This document shows positions 1-10,105 of a stretch of 64,000 nt of DNA, in pieces (the first letter of the stretch is position 1; each line of letters starts with the position of its first letter). The notes beneath the pieces were generated by a model that was not told the origin of the DNA, did no database searches, and worked only from the letters and a program-made list of their open reading frames with translations. Position numbers and translations under genes: made by a program. Source of the stretch: Ehretia macrophylla (Eukaryota; Streptophyta; Magnoliopsida; Boraginales; Ehretiaceae). The stretch lies in NCBI GenBank assembly GCA_037974665.1, contig CM075778.1:6251001-6315000 (forward strand), written 5' to 3'.

Positions 1-640
1 ACAAGTCATTACCTCTACAAAACCAGTTCCCCCAAAGCCTCAACATTATGCCAATTACAAATGCTGTCAAAAATCAAACACATATCCAGGTCATATTTCC
101 AAATACGTTTGCTCAATCCATATGTAAATAAGATAATGTCCCTATCCTCCGCTGCGATTTCACAAATTTTGCAAATACAATCCCTAACCACTCCTCAATA
201 TAACAAACGATCCTTGATTGGGAGCCTATTTAACATGGCCAACCAAGTTAAGAAGCTATGCCTGGGTATTCTCGTTTTGCTCCAAATAATATGATGCCAC
301 CCAACTTCCCCATACTTAACTCTTATAAATTCCCATGCTGAAGCAACAGTGAATTGCCCATTAGCTTTCGGCTTCCAAATCCAAGCATTATATCTAACAG
401 GGTCTGGATAGAAAGATGTGTTGTCTCCAATATCCTTGAATAGTTGTGTGTTCAGCCACATCCAAACACCATCGTTTATAATCTCAACCACCTTGCCCCG
501 TCTATCAATAACAGTAAGACAGTCTTGGTCTACCACAATGCAATCCATGAGGCAACCCCAAATGTGCCAAGGGTCGTACTAGAAAAAAGAGTTATAACCA
601 TTCCCAATTTAGGATCAACTAAATTGGTAAGAGGTGTCAT
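1..640 (-). pseudogene. LINE reverse transcriptase 3' end, zf-RVT region (decayed)
   Basis: Read on the minus strand, this is the C-terminal part of a plant L1-type LINE ORF2. A stretch resembling 'GNG.. FW.DPW' is followed by a conserved block with W-rich motifs (AWIWKPKANGQFTVASAWEF at about 360-310) and the linker IPRHSFLTWLAMLNRLPIKD. After a stop at about 198 the same frame continues with CICKICEIAAED and a degenerate ILFTYG, matching the C-x2-C...HLF zinc-knuckle of the RT zinc-binding domain (zf-RVT). The tryptophan before DPW is a stop codon (TAG at about 574), and another stop splits the zinc knuckle. It runs off the left edge of the window. It is a dead fragment; only the zf-RVT region is recognisable here. 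Confidence 0.75.
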
Positions 641-769
641 GTCACAATTTTTCATGGAGTATATGTTACATGTTTCAATTCCACTTAGTAGCAAATATTT
701 TTGAAAGATATACACTTGTGAGTGATTTTGTTGAGATATCACCTATTTTGTGTTACGCTTGTAAATTTA

Positions 770-1162
770 AGGATAAATTTCATACTTAAATCCTATTGTT
801 TACATTTTTTTCAAGTTGTTCCTTATTGTTTCAAAAATTAACCCCTAATGTTTATAAAGTTATTCAAAATGTTCCCTATTATTCAAAACTAGTCAATTTA
901 GTCCCTATTATTTTCCATAAAATTAATTTAGTACACAAACAGGGTCACGTACAAGGATTGAATTTATTTATTTTTAAATAAATAATAGGGACTAAATTGA
1001 TTTTTTTGAAAAATAATAAGGACCAAATTGGCTAAATTTGAACAATAGAGACCACTTTGAATAACTTTTGTAAACATTAGAGACTATTATGAATATTTTG
1101 AAATATTAGGGTTACATTGAAAGAATATGTAAACAATAAGGACTAAGTGTGAAATTTACCCT
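770..1162. mobile_element. Foldback (MITE-like) element with long inverted arms
   Basis: The left half (AGGATAAATTTCATACTT..., then ATTGTTTACAT) is an imperfect reverse complement of the right half (...ATGTAAACAATAAGGACT, AAGTGTGAAATTTACCCT). Almost the whole element is one hairpin of motifs like 'GGGACTAAATTG' and 'TTTGAACAATAG'. It is flanked by AAATTTA on both sides (763-769 and 1163-1169), a likely target site duplication. There is no coding capacity. The same family occurs at 10737-11229 and as a fragment near 57315-57405. The superfamily is uncertain; the 9 bp flanking repeat of the second copy suggests MULE-like. Confidence 0.65.
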
Positions 1163-1510
1163 AAATTTAATGTGACCTTATTATCAGGTTATTTTATAAG
1201 TTATCTCAAAAGAAATAGAAAAGTACTATATCAATATATTTCTTTTGATAGTTATATGTCATGCATTTTACTTAATTTCCTTTTTCTTTTGGCGATGGGA
1301 ATTAAAAAAAAAAAAAGTATTGTAGCTTTAGGTACTTTTACAATTTCATATTCTCTTATATTAGGAAGAAATTTGTATATTTTTATTTTTTAAATAATTT
1401 TATATATGAGTAAGTTAAATTTTATTGTTTCATGAAGATCACTTATTTCTTTTATGACTCTCATAGTCTCAACTCGTCTAAATATGAAAATTGTTCACAT
1501 AATGTTGAAT

Positions 1511-1704
1511 GTGATAAGTAAAATTATTTACATTCTACTCGTATAAGTATGACATATATGTAAATTAACTAACATATTGTTTAGAATAAATGAATTCCAC
1601 AAAATTAACGTGATAAATAAAATTATTTACATTCTACTCGTATAAGTATGACATCTATGTAAATTAACTAACATATTGTTTAGAATAAATGAATTCCACA
1701 AAAT
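1511..1704. repeat. Two-copy tandem repeat, 99 bp period
   Basis: A unit starting GTGATAAGTAAAATTATTTA at 1511 is repeated from 1610 with only a few substitutions (AAGTAAA/AAATAAA, ATATATG/ATCTATG). Both copies include ATTCTACTCGTATAAGTATG and end in GAATTCCACAAAATT. This is a recent local duplication. Confidence 0.9.
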
Positions 1705-1720
1705 TTTGTGGAATTCATTT
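1687..1720. repeat. Perfect 34 bp palindrome
   Basis: AAATGAATTCCACAAAA is followed directly by its exact reverse complement, centred between 1703 and 1704. It sits at the junction of the 99 bp tandem repeat and the left end of a possible TIR element. It may have formed when a sequence ending in GGAATTCATTT landed next to an inverted copy of itself. Confidence 0.9.
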
Positions 1721-2899
1721 GCAAATCCAAGTTTTTTTTTTGGTTGCACATTTTTAAGAAATTACAATTACAAGATTTGCAATTATTAGATTTGCACAAC
1801 GCTTACTCAAATCCTAGACCAAGAGGTAGAATTTACAAATTTACGTTTTTTAATTCTGTTGCTAATATTTTGAGGATAAAACTACCATCAGGTTAAAGAA
1901 AAGAAAAAAAACACATTTTTTCACTCTTCTTCCCCACTTTTCTCTCCTCTTCCAAATTGACAGCAAAAAGAGAAAAAAATCAACTTATTCCATTCACTCC
2001 TCTTTCAGATATTCGTTTTATTTTTCTTGCAAATTTATTTGCAATATCTTTTATATTATGTATTATTCTTTTTTGCTATTATCATAGTACTATTATGTTG
2101 TTGTTGTTGTTCCATCTTATGTTCAATATAATAACATGCAATTAAAGGGCTCTGTATGTAATTCATAGGTTTGCCGTGTAGATCATTTTCTCACGGACAT
2201 GTGTTTTTTCTTTGGGACAATATTTTTCAGTTTTTCTATACAATCGATTTCAACTTTTTGTAGTTTGCTAGGTTTTCCACGTAGATTTATGTCATTAGTA
2301 ATTCTAACCAAATGTAAAAAAAATTGAGAAAAGTCACGCAAAACATTGTTTCATGATAATGCTCATTAGATATTTAATTATCATACCAACTAAATATTGG
2401 CCAAACTCTCACTTAGCAATAGTTTACTATTTAATTTGCCTTCTGATTGACTTCTCCAATATCTTTTTCTATGATTTGTTGATTTTCTTAATTATTTACT
2501 GGTATATATATGTTGTTTATATCGATTTTTCAACTCGTTTACAACTAAAGAACGGGTTCATAGTTTATAGGACAGTAATGTTAGCTTCTAGAACAAATGA
2601 TTTAAATAATGAAGTATGAAGAAAGTTCTTAATGTAATGCAGGCCACAGGTACTTTAATAATCTGCACAAAATAATCTCATCATTACATGATTTGAGTGG
2701 TCCAAAATTGATGTTAAATGACAGGTTGAATGTTCACAGAAAAACTAAATTAAATAAAAGAAGGGTATTTAAGTAAAATATAACTATTAATTTTAATTTC
2801 ACATTTGTTTAAAACACAATTTAGATTTACAAATAACATAATTGACTTAATATTATTTTTCAGTTCCAAACAAGATAATTTATTTGTAAATGAATTCCA
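1709..2899. mobile_element. Possible non-autonomous TIR element
   Basis: The 18 bp at 1709-1726 (TGGAATTCATTTGCAAAT) is the reverse complement of 2882-2899 with one mismatch, giving terminal inverted repeats about 1.19 kb apart. The interior has no coding potential I can recognise and I found no clear target duplication. Without that the call rests on the inverted repeats only, in AT-rich DNA. Confidence 0.3.
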
Positions 2900-3179
2900 T
2901 GAATAAAATGAATTCTACATATGAATTGATTCCAAATACTAAGTAAGGAACTATTGCACGACTTTCATCTTATAATTTACTAATTTAGAGAAGTCATAAA
3001 AGCGAAAGTGAAACCTTATTTCATTGTTCTATTATCATTTACTATGATTGAAAAGTTAGGTATCTGAAGTGCCCAAGGTATGCAGAGCTAGATTACTCTA
3101 GTTGATACAAATTTTTTAATAGCACAAAATTGGCCCACAGTCACAAAAATATTTGCGCTTTTAATAAGAAGATTATGGG

Positions 3180-3649
3180 TGACGAGGGGTTCCCAAGCTG
3201 ATCTAAGTGAGCCGACCATTCCGAGCTGAGACGGGCTAATTCGCACTCCACTAACAGCGCGTTCAGCTCAATGCCCGACCTAGATGACTGACCCGACCCC
3301 GTTAACCCCGACCTCAGTTCCAGCTGTTCCGATGGGACGTAAAGCACTGATGGGACATAAAGCTGCATCGCATTAAATGCTGTCAGACTCAAACTTAGTA
3401 TAAATAGAGCTCAACCCTCTTCATTTAAGGGATCTCGCTATTAAATACTCTCAGCTACTTTACCAGCTCGGGCATACTAATCATTCGCACGCTTGAGGGG
3501 AAAATCCGGGTCGTCACCCCGCCTTTTCCTTACTTTCCTTGTGCAGGTCAGATAGCCGACCAAGAAAGTGCAGCTCGGAGGCGGACCTGAGAAGTCCAGC
3601 TCGGCTAAAGCAACTCCCAAATTCAACTGTGAGATTTTCAACCTCGACA
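3180..3649 (+). repeat. 5' LTR of Tat element 1
   Basis: 470 bp, begins TGACGAGGGG and ends CCTCGACA. It contains a promoter TATA box (TATAAATA, 3399-3406) about 180 bp after the start of the LTR's second half-repeat region, so U3 is about 220 bp. It is followed directly by the primer binding site. The flanking ATGGG at 3175-3179 is the left target duplication. Confidence 0.95.
3399..3406 (+). promoter_or_regulatory. LTR promoter TATA box
   Basis: TATAAATA within TTAGTATAAATAGAGCTC. The same box is at 10325-10332 in the 3' LTR and is kept in the LTRs of the other Tat copies in this window, so it is likely the U3 promoter of the family. Confidence 0.7.
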
Positions 3650-3652
3650 GTT

Positions 3653-3668
3653 TGGCGCCGTTTGTGGG
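3653..3668 (+). other. Primer binding site of Tat element 1
   Basis: TGGCGCCGTTTGTGGG lies three bases after the LTR end. TGGCGCCGTT matches the complement of the 3' end of plant tRNA-Asp as I remember it; the rest is imperfect. The same position reads TTTGACGCCG in the rightward copy at 20470 and TTTGGCGCCGTCTGTGGG (minus strand) in the copy ending at 42288. Confidence 0.6.
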
Positions 3669-3675
3669 AAAGTCG

Positions 3676-3768
3676 AATGTGGTGCTGGTGACTAAACCTG
3701 ATTATTGCCGGCCACATAAAGGAAATACAGTACCCAACCTGGTTATCTAATGTGGTGCTGGTGACTAA
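3676..3768 (+). repeat. 20 bp direct duplication at the gag-PR deletion scar
   Basis: AATGTGGTGCTGGTGACTAA occurs at 3676-3695 and again at 3749-3768, 73 bp apart. This sequence belongs to the start of the RT domain (encoding NVVLVTK). The first copy is fused to the PBS region only 8 bases after TTTGTGGGAA, replacing the whole of gag and protease. The segment between the copies (CCGGCCACATAAAGGAAATA...) is the normal sequence just upstream of RT. The pattern looks like a reverse-transcription template jump. Confidence 0.85.
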
Positions 3769-4579
3769 GTCCTCGGGTGGATGGAGACTGTGTATTGATT
3801 TCACCGACCTCAACAAAGCCTGCCCTAAGGATTGCTTTCCCCTACCACGGATTGACCAGATGGTGGACGCCACCTCCGGGTTCGAGCTACTCTCCTTCAT
3901 GGATGCCTTCAAAGGTTATAATCAAATCAAAATGGCTCCCGGTGACAAAGAAAAGACCGCCTTCACCACCGATAAAGGACTCTACTACTATGAGGTCATG
4001 CCTTTTGGCCTCAAGAATGCTGGAGCCACATACACTCGAATGGTGAACAAGGTCTTCAAACACCAGATTGGCCGGAATATGGAAATCTATGTAGATGACA
4101 TGTTGGTCAAGAGCAGAAGGGCGGAAGACCATGTAGCCGACCTGGCTGAAGCCTTCGCCGTAATGGAGCACTTCGGGATAAAACTGAACCCGGAAAAGTG
4201 CGTATTCGGCGTCAAGGCAGGCAAGTTCCTGGGCTTCATGGTCACGGCCCGCGGAATAGAAGCCAACCTGAAGAAGGTCCAGGCAATACTAGACCTGGCG
4301 CCACCGACCTGCATAAAGGACGTCCAGGTGTTAGCAGGTAAAGTCGCGGCGCTGAGCAGATTCATGTCCAGGTCGGCTGACAAGTGTGCGCCTCTGTTCA
4401 AAATATTGAGGAATCCTAAGAACTTTGAATGGACTGAGGAATGCCAGAACGCCTTCCAAGAACTGAAAAGGTATCTAGCTTCGCCACCCCTGTTATCCCG
4501 ACCTGAGGTGGGGGAGGAGCTAATAGTATACTTAGCGTGCTCGGGAATGGCAGTGGCGGCGGCACTAGTCCGAGAATAA
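3752..4579 (+). pseudogene. Tat element 1 pol: reverse transcriptase domain
   Basis: Ty3/gypsy reverse transcriptase that would copy element RNA into cDNA. Visible motifs in order: SSGGWRLCIDFTDLNKACPK, LLSFMDAFKGYNQIKM, the GLKNAGATYTRMVN block, the catalytic YVDD in MEIYVDDMLVKS, and LGFMVTARGIEANLKKVQAI. The frame starts abruptly at the deletion scar with no ATG, because the upstream gag and protease are missing. It ends at a nonsense codon (TAA, 4577-4579) where the related copy at 22399 reads GAA. The reading frame continues unchanged beyond the stop into RNase H. Confidence 0.93.
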
Positions 4580-5425
4580 GGAAAGGAACAGAAGCCGGTC
4601 TACTATGTTAGTAAAACCTTGCAGGGAGCCAAGGCGAGATACTCCTCCTTGGAAAAACTCGCCCTCGCGCTCATCACGGCAGCTAGAAAGTTGAAGCCAT
4701 ACTTCGATGCTCATCCGATTAAAGTCATGACTGATGCTCCGCTCAAATCCATCATGCACAAGCCAGAGGCGTCGGGCAGGCTATTGAAGTGGGCAGTTGA
4801 GCTGAGTCAATTCGACATCACCTACCAACCCAGGACAGCCATCAAAGCCCAAGCCATTGCTGACTTTGTTGTAGAATGCACTGGCCGAACAGAGTATGAC
4901 TCGGAGGACGTGTGGAAGGTCCATGTGGATGGGGCCTCAGGGAAGTCTGGAAGCGGAGCTGGGGTGGTCATCCTCGACCCAAACCGGCATGAGCACCAGT
5001 ACTCCCTCAAGTTCACCTTCTCGGCGTCCAACAATGAAGCAGAGTACGAAGCGGTGATTGCAGGGCTAAAAATTGCAGCTCAGCTCGGGGCACAGACAGT
5101 CGACCTAAGCACCGACTCTCAGTTGGTCTCTAGTCAGATATCGGGAGAGTTCGAAGCCAAGGACAGTTCCATGCTAGCCTACCTCAACAGAGTCAAGGAT
5201 TTGACCTCGGCACTTAGAAGGTTCACGATACAGCAGATTCCTAGGGAAGAGAATATGAAGGCCGATGCCTTGTCTAGGTTGGCCCTGGGCGAAAGCCGAC
5301 CTGCTCTGGTCCATGTGGAGGAAGTATCCGAACCTAGTATTCAGTTGGGAGTACAGGCAGTAGCCGAGCTCAATCTCAGCCCAGATTGGACCAAACCAAT
5401 CGTGGACTACTTGGAGGGGGTATGA
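4580..5425 (+). pseudogene. Tat element 1 pol: RNase H plus second (archaeal-like) RNase H
   Basis: This continues the RT frame. It starts with the Ty3-type RNase H/connection region (VYYVSKTLQGAKARYSSLEK, about 4600-4860). A second complete RNase H follows at about 4915-5270, with WKVHVDGASGKSGSGAGVV, NNEAEYEAVIAGLKIA, LSTDSQLV and a terminal ADALSRLA. Two RNase H domains in tandem are characteristic of the Tat lineage. A one-base loss in a G run near 5417-5422 puts the next frame (TPEDEKAARK) out of phase and ends this one at 5425. Confidence 0.9.
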
Positions 5426-6615
5426 CCCCGGAAGATGAAAAAGCAGCTCGAAAACTCGTAAAACAGGCCTCAAGGTTTGTCATAATCGCCGGGCAACTCT
5501 ATAAAAGAGCCTACACCTGGCCTCTTTTGAAATGTGTCGGACCCGAAGAAGGAAACTATGTACTCCGGGAGATTCATGAAGGGGTATGTGGAAACCACTT
5601 GGGGGGCAAAGCTCTGGCTCGGAAGGCATTAAGGCAAGGCTATTTCTGGCCGACCTTAGAACAAGATGCCAAAGAGTATGTAAAAAAGTGCGACACCTGC
5701 CAGAGGTTCGCCAACGTGCAACGGAAGCCCGCCGTGGACCTCACAGTGATGGTAAGCCCTTGGCCATTCTATCAGTGGGGTCTAGACATCATCGGCCCAT
5801 TGCCGACCGGTGTTGGCCAAAAGAAGCACGCCTTTGTAGCCGTAGACTACTTCACTAAATGGCCCGAGGCCGAAGGTGTTGCTAGAATAACAGAAAAGGC
5901 AGCTTGGGATTTCGTATGGAAAAACATCATTTGCCGATTTGGGGTGCCAAAGGTCATCGTCACTGACCACGGCAAGCAATTCGACAGTGCATACTTTCGA
6001 GGCAAATGTGCTGAGATTGGGATCGACCTCAGATTCTCGTCCGTTGCTCACCCCCAAAGTAATGGCCAAGTTGAAAGGACTAACCAAATCATTTTGCAGG
6101 GTCTGAAAACCAAGCTGGAGGAAGCAGAGGGCCAATGGGCATCAGTTCTCCCAGAAGGGATGGGGGCTCAGCGGACCAACACCAGCTCGGCGTCGGGAGA
6201 ATCGCCCTTCGAACTGACCTTCGGCACTCAAGCAGTGCTGCCAGTGGAGATCGGGTCTCCGACCAGTAGAACCCTCCACCATGACCCATAAATAAACGGA
6301 GCACGAATCCGTGAAGAGTTCGACCTCGCCGAAGAGCTCCGAGCTAAAGCTCAAATCAGAATGCTGGCCAGCAAAGCTGCAATGAAAAGAGCCTTTTCCA
6401 AACAGATCAAGCCTAAGCCTATTAAGGTCGGCGACCTCGTACTCAGGAATGCCATCTTTTTTCCGCGCTCCACTAACAAGCTTTCCCAGACCTGGGAGGG
6501 ACCCTACGAAGTCATGAAAGAAGTCCGACCCGGGACCTTCTACCTTCGAGACAAGAACGGAAAACTGTTAAAAAATGCATGGCATTCAGAACATTTGAAG
6601 CGGTATTTTGTCTAA
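5426..6615 (+). pseudogene. Tat element 1 pol: integrase
   Basis: Integrase for inserting cDNA. The N-terminal HHCC zinc finger is visible (HEGVCGNHLGGKALARKA ... CDTCQRFA). The DDE core has D in GLDIIGPLP, D in VTDHGKQFDS and E in NGQVERTNQ. The C-terminal GPYEV...GTFYLRDKNGK...HLKRYFV module is present, with no chromodomain after it. A nonsense codon (TAA, 6289-6291) splits the C-terminal part; the frame then stays open to 6615. Pol of this copy therefore has two nonsense codons and one frameshift in total. Confidence 0.92.
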
Positions 6616-6720
6616 AAACGGCCCCGAGCCGGAATGTTCTGTCAACGGCCCCGAGCCGTAATATTTTGTAAGAGGCCCCGAGCCAAAGTATTTTGTAAAG
6701 GCCCCGGGCCGAAACATTAC
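6615..6720 (+). repeat. Short tandem repeats after integrase, 'GGCCCCGAGCC' units
   Basis: Four or so diverged units of about 28-32 bp, each containing GGCCCCGAGCC followed by an AT-rich spacer such as ATATTTTGTAA, start right at the pol stop codon. The equivalent arrays are longer in the other copies (25813-26045; 33720-33975). Tat elements are known to carry variable tandem repeats in this 3' untranslated region. Confidence 0.85.
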
Positions 6721-7357
6721 TTGTACAAATTCAATACAATGCGATTTTGTAAACTAGTGCAATTCCCGACTTGGGAATAAGTACACAAACCAGCGCAATG
6801 CCCGACCTGGGCGCAAATGCTACAACTACAAAATTACTCGAACTCGGATTAACGCGGTGGCCACGCTTAATCACGAGCAAACGATAAAGTAAACCAGCTC
6901 GGACTAAGTTCCAGCTCGGGCATAATCGATAACAATTTGATTAGTTTTGCCAGTTCGGATTAAGTTCCAACTCGGTGCATTCCGGCCTCAGGTCGGTATA
7001 TTAGCTTGGGTCTAAACTCGAGCTCAATACTTGTCAACATTAGTTTGACCAATTTTATAACGGACTGACGAGTTCGAATTGGTAACCATTATGAGTTGCC
7101 CTTATTATACCAGCTCGGATTAGGATGATAAATCATTAATCGCGTCCAGCTCGGTTTATTACGCTTAAGTTTGTATGGTCCATAAAATTGGTCCGACCCC
7201 ACTTGAGAAAAATTTGCGAAGAGAAAAGTACACGTGTACAAACTCGACCAAAACGCAAATAAAGATAAAATAGACATTTCATTAAAATTAAAAAGTGATT
7301 ACAAAAGCCCAACTCGGGCGTGATTACAATAACCCGACTCGGGAAGGATTACAAAAT
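6721..7357. other. Tat element 1 3' untranslated spacer
   Basis: No coding region. The sequence is shared with 26050-26680 and, in inverted form, 33110-33715 in the other copies, including the motif TTAACGCGGTGGCCACGCTTAA. It separates convergent pol and the antisense gene, so it probably holds the 3' ends of both transcripts. Confidence 0.7.
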
Positions 7358-9694
7358 CTATTTTTGCGCAGCAGCAGATGTGGTGGCCTCGGCTTCATCC
7401 CCAACCAGGTCCAGGCCGTTCTGGACAAACTGGGTAACCTCCTTGGCTTGGGACGTCAGGTCGGACGGAAGCTCGGGGATCTCCCAGAACGCCGGCGGTG
7501 GAACCTCCAGGATCTCGATATAGTCGTTCTTGGTTGCTGGGAAGAAGGTCTTCGCTCTCTCCCGAGCTGCGACTTGACCTCGGAAATAGAATTCCATTTC
7601 CGCATACTTCGCCATAGCCCCGCCTTCTGTGGCCAACCAATCCACCGCCGCGTCGCTGCACTTGAAGGCCTCCACTGCCTTCTCCCCCTGGGCACCGACC
7701 CGGTCCACCAGATCCTTCAACTTAGCCTCTGCCTCCCGTTTCTCTCGCTTATAGCGATCAACGTCCTTGGCCGCGGCTTCGCGTCGGTCCTTCTCCAGGT
7801 CCAGCTCTTTCTTCAGACGGTCTACCTCCGCCGCATCAGCTTTCTGCCTCTGAGCGGCTTCCTCCCTCACGGTTTCGAGCTCGGCTCGGGCATCAACATA
7901 TCGCTGCTCGAGCTCAACGCAGTGAGTCTGGGCCTTGATAAGGAAGCTCGGGACAGAAAGGATGTGGGACTCGGCCTGTTCAGCAGAAAATAAAATAGTC
8001 AGCCGAGCTAAGAATAAAACCTAACCGAAAAATGGTTAAGGACTCACCGTGACTATGGCCGTCCTCAAATCAAGTGAGAGTTGCTCCGCGGGGACCGTCA
8101 CCAGCTTGGGGTCGCGGTCCACCTTGGACGTCTCCATGAAGTTTCTGTCGGGAGGGCTCACTTCCGTGGCCTTACCCTTCCCAGTGTGCTCGGGCCGAGG
8201 CCGCTTTTTGCTCTCGGGTCGGGAGGAAGAGCGCTCCGGGATCGCTACGCCCGAGCCCGATTTCTTTGGCAATGGGGACCCCGTAGCCCCTCTTGAGGGG
8301 ACCTCAGGACCGACCTCTCATCCTTGGCCGCTGGGGTGCTGCCTCTGTCCTTGAGCAGTACCTTCCAGTCCTGACCGAGCCGACGCGTCGCCACTGACCT
8401 CACCCTGCCTCCGCACCTGGGCATATGCAAGCTTCCTCATGTCCGCCATATCTGCAAAAATAGAGCAAAGAGGTGAGAATGAGCCGAAGACCCGCCTAAA
8501 AGGGCTAACAAATAGAACGACGGGGAGGCCGGGCGCCGATCCTGCAAACTGACCCTCTTCGGAGCTAGACCCCGCGTCCCCTTCTGGGTCGGGAAGCAGG
8601 TGGGGGTGATCCCTCGAGAGGTCGGGCTCCCGACCAAATAACTTAGAATCCCAAATTCGCTCCCATTTCAGCACGCTGTCAATGTCTATCAGCATCCCGG
8701 GCGCGGGCTTGAGCACTGCAACTTCTCTAAGCTCCTCCTTTGAGAGTTTAGGGTCATCGTTGGCGGTTTTCCTCAGGCTCGGGAGCCAGTCCAGCCTACA
8801 TCCAGGATTCACAGACGACTCCACCCAGTAATAGTCATTATGCCAGCCCTTGTTAGAGGAGTGCCACTTGGTGAATATGGAGTGGCCGACCCGAGCTGCG
8901 AAGTGGAACCACCCTGGCTGCTTCGGGTTGGGTTTGCACACGAAGAAATGTCTGAATCGGCGCAAGGTTGGCTCCACTCCCTTCTCCAAGCAGAACACGT
9001 AGAAGGCCACCATTATGGCCCAACCATTCGGTGACATCTAACCCGGGCTGAGCTCGAAATGGTTCAGAATTCCAATGATGAAGCCAGGGAGGGGAAGCTG
9101 GATGACGTCGAAGGCCAGATCGTATATGGTGTAGTGGTTGGCTGGGGGGTAACACGCCGATTCTTGCCGACCTGGAACCTTCAGTTTGTGATGCCGGTCA
9201 ACTGACCAGTTCCTCAGCCTTGCGTTCACCATCTGCACTGTAGAATGGCACTCACGCTTGCAGCAGGCAAACAACTGCTCGATCCTCTTCCCTCGAATTG
9301 AAGAAGCGCTGGCTGAAGCCGAGCTCCGAGGTCGAACAGCACTGACTGGGACAGCTTCGATCGGCTCGGTGGCTGAGACCCCGGCTAAAAACTCTTGTGG
9401 TATCTCGATGCCCTCCAGTCGATTCAGCGGCTCCTCATCCTCCCCGACATCGAATTCTCCCAGGTCGGCCAAAGGATCCTCTTCTGCTTCCTCTCGCACC
9501 AATCTGACCCCAATAACTTGGCAGTCGTCGTCGCTCTCCTCGCGATCAGGTTTCCGAGCCGGCCCTGAGGACGAGCTGGTGCTCTCTCCGCCACGGATCC
9601 TATTCGAGGTAGATGCCGAGCTCGGCGGACTTTCATCTCCGCCATAAGACCTTACTTCCATAGCCTGAGAATCTTCTGATTCTGACCTTCCCAT
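7358..9694 (-). pseudogene. Antisense gene of Tat element 1 (Transposase_28-like / 'putative gypsy type transposon' protein)
   Basis: A separate gene lying antisense between integrase and the 3' LTR, starting MGRSESEDSQAMEVRSYGG. Exon 1 region (9694 to about 8560): Ser/Glu/Asp-rich N-terminus, then a globular domain with RHHKLKVPG, MSPNGWAIMVAFYVFCLE and SIFTKWHSSNKGWHNDYYWV, resembling PF04195. A likely acceptor (TTTTTGCAG) at 8452 precedes MADMRKLAYAQ. A clear GT-AG intron (8047 down to 7977, 71 nt, phase 0) separates a basic Ser/Pro-rich exon from a coiled-coil exon (7976-7358) rich in Lys/Glu/Arg. Only two lesions: TAG at 9038-9040 (a Gln in the sister copy) and TGA at 8318-8320 (a Trp), both C-to-T type. 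Function unknown. The family being present in Tat elements is established; the exon structure is my reading. Confidence 0.8.
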
Positions 9695-9903
9695 CCTGCC
9701 TACAGCAAATACAAATGTACAGGAATGACTAAAGGGAGTCGGGACGTACCTAGTGCTCTAACTGTGGAGTATGCTGGGTCCGAGTTGAATTATCCCGAGA
9801 AGATCCTTTTCGAGCTAGTTGTGTCCGACCACTCTAGTGTCCGACCTGAATTCCTTGGGAAATTGAAAGCGAAGTATGGAGCGAATCTCGGAGAATATGG
9901 CCC

Positions 9904-9911
9904 TATTTATA
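9904..9911 (-). promoter_or_regulatory. TATA box of the antisense gene (element 1)
   Basis: On the minus strand CCTATAAATAGGG lies about 210 bp upstream of the antisense gene ATG (9694). The sister copy has the matching CTATAAATAA at 30511-30520, about 250 bp upstream of its ATG. Conservation at the equivalent place suggests a real promoter that is separate from the LTR. Confidence 0.6.
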
Positions 9912-10091
9912 GGCATCACTGGAAGTCGCCTCGGGAAGCTCAAACGTCGCGTCTCGCCAGAACCGCCAAGTGACGTGGCAGCCATCCGTTGGGCATGCAC
10001 CGCTGACGTGGCCATCCCTACTCTATCGGGATCGGGCACCTACAGCTCGGGATTAACTTCTGTCTAGATCTCACCCTCTCGATCTCGACTT

Positions 10092-10105
10092 GGGGGGGGG
10101 GGAAT
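10092..10105 (+). other. Polypurine tract of Tat element 1
   Basis: A run of 11 G followed by AAT sits directly before the 3' LTR start (TGACGAGG at 10106), the usual place for plus-strand priming. Confidence 0.85.

Larger units (their letters stand above)
1163..3174. other. AT-rich intergenic DNA, no gene seen
   Basis: No coding region with recognisable similarity or codon structure was seen on either strand; short open frames here are AT-rich and chance-like. The stretch holds a 99 bp tandem duplication, a perfect 34 bp palindrome and possibly a TIR element, listed separately. Confidence 0.6.

Noticed and set aside
61-294. Plus-strand frame over the LINE fragment
   Set aside because: It is the reverse of the zf-RVT coding region.
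7295-7993. 232-codon plus-strand frame in element 1
   Set aside because: It is the mirror of the antisense gene's coiled-coil exon, whose protein makes sense (heptad-like Lys/Glu/Arg) and is conserved in the sister copies.
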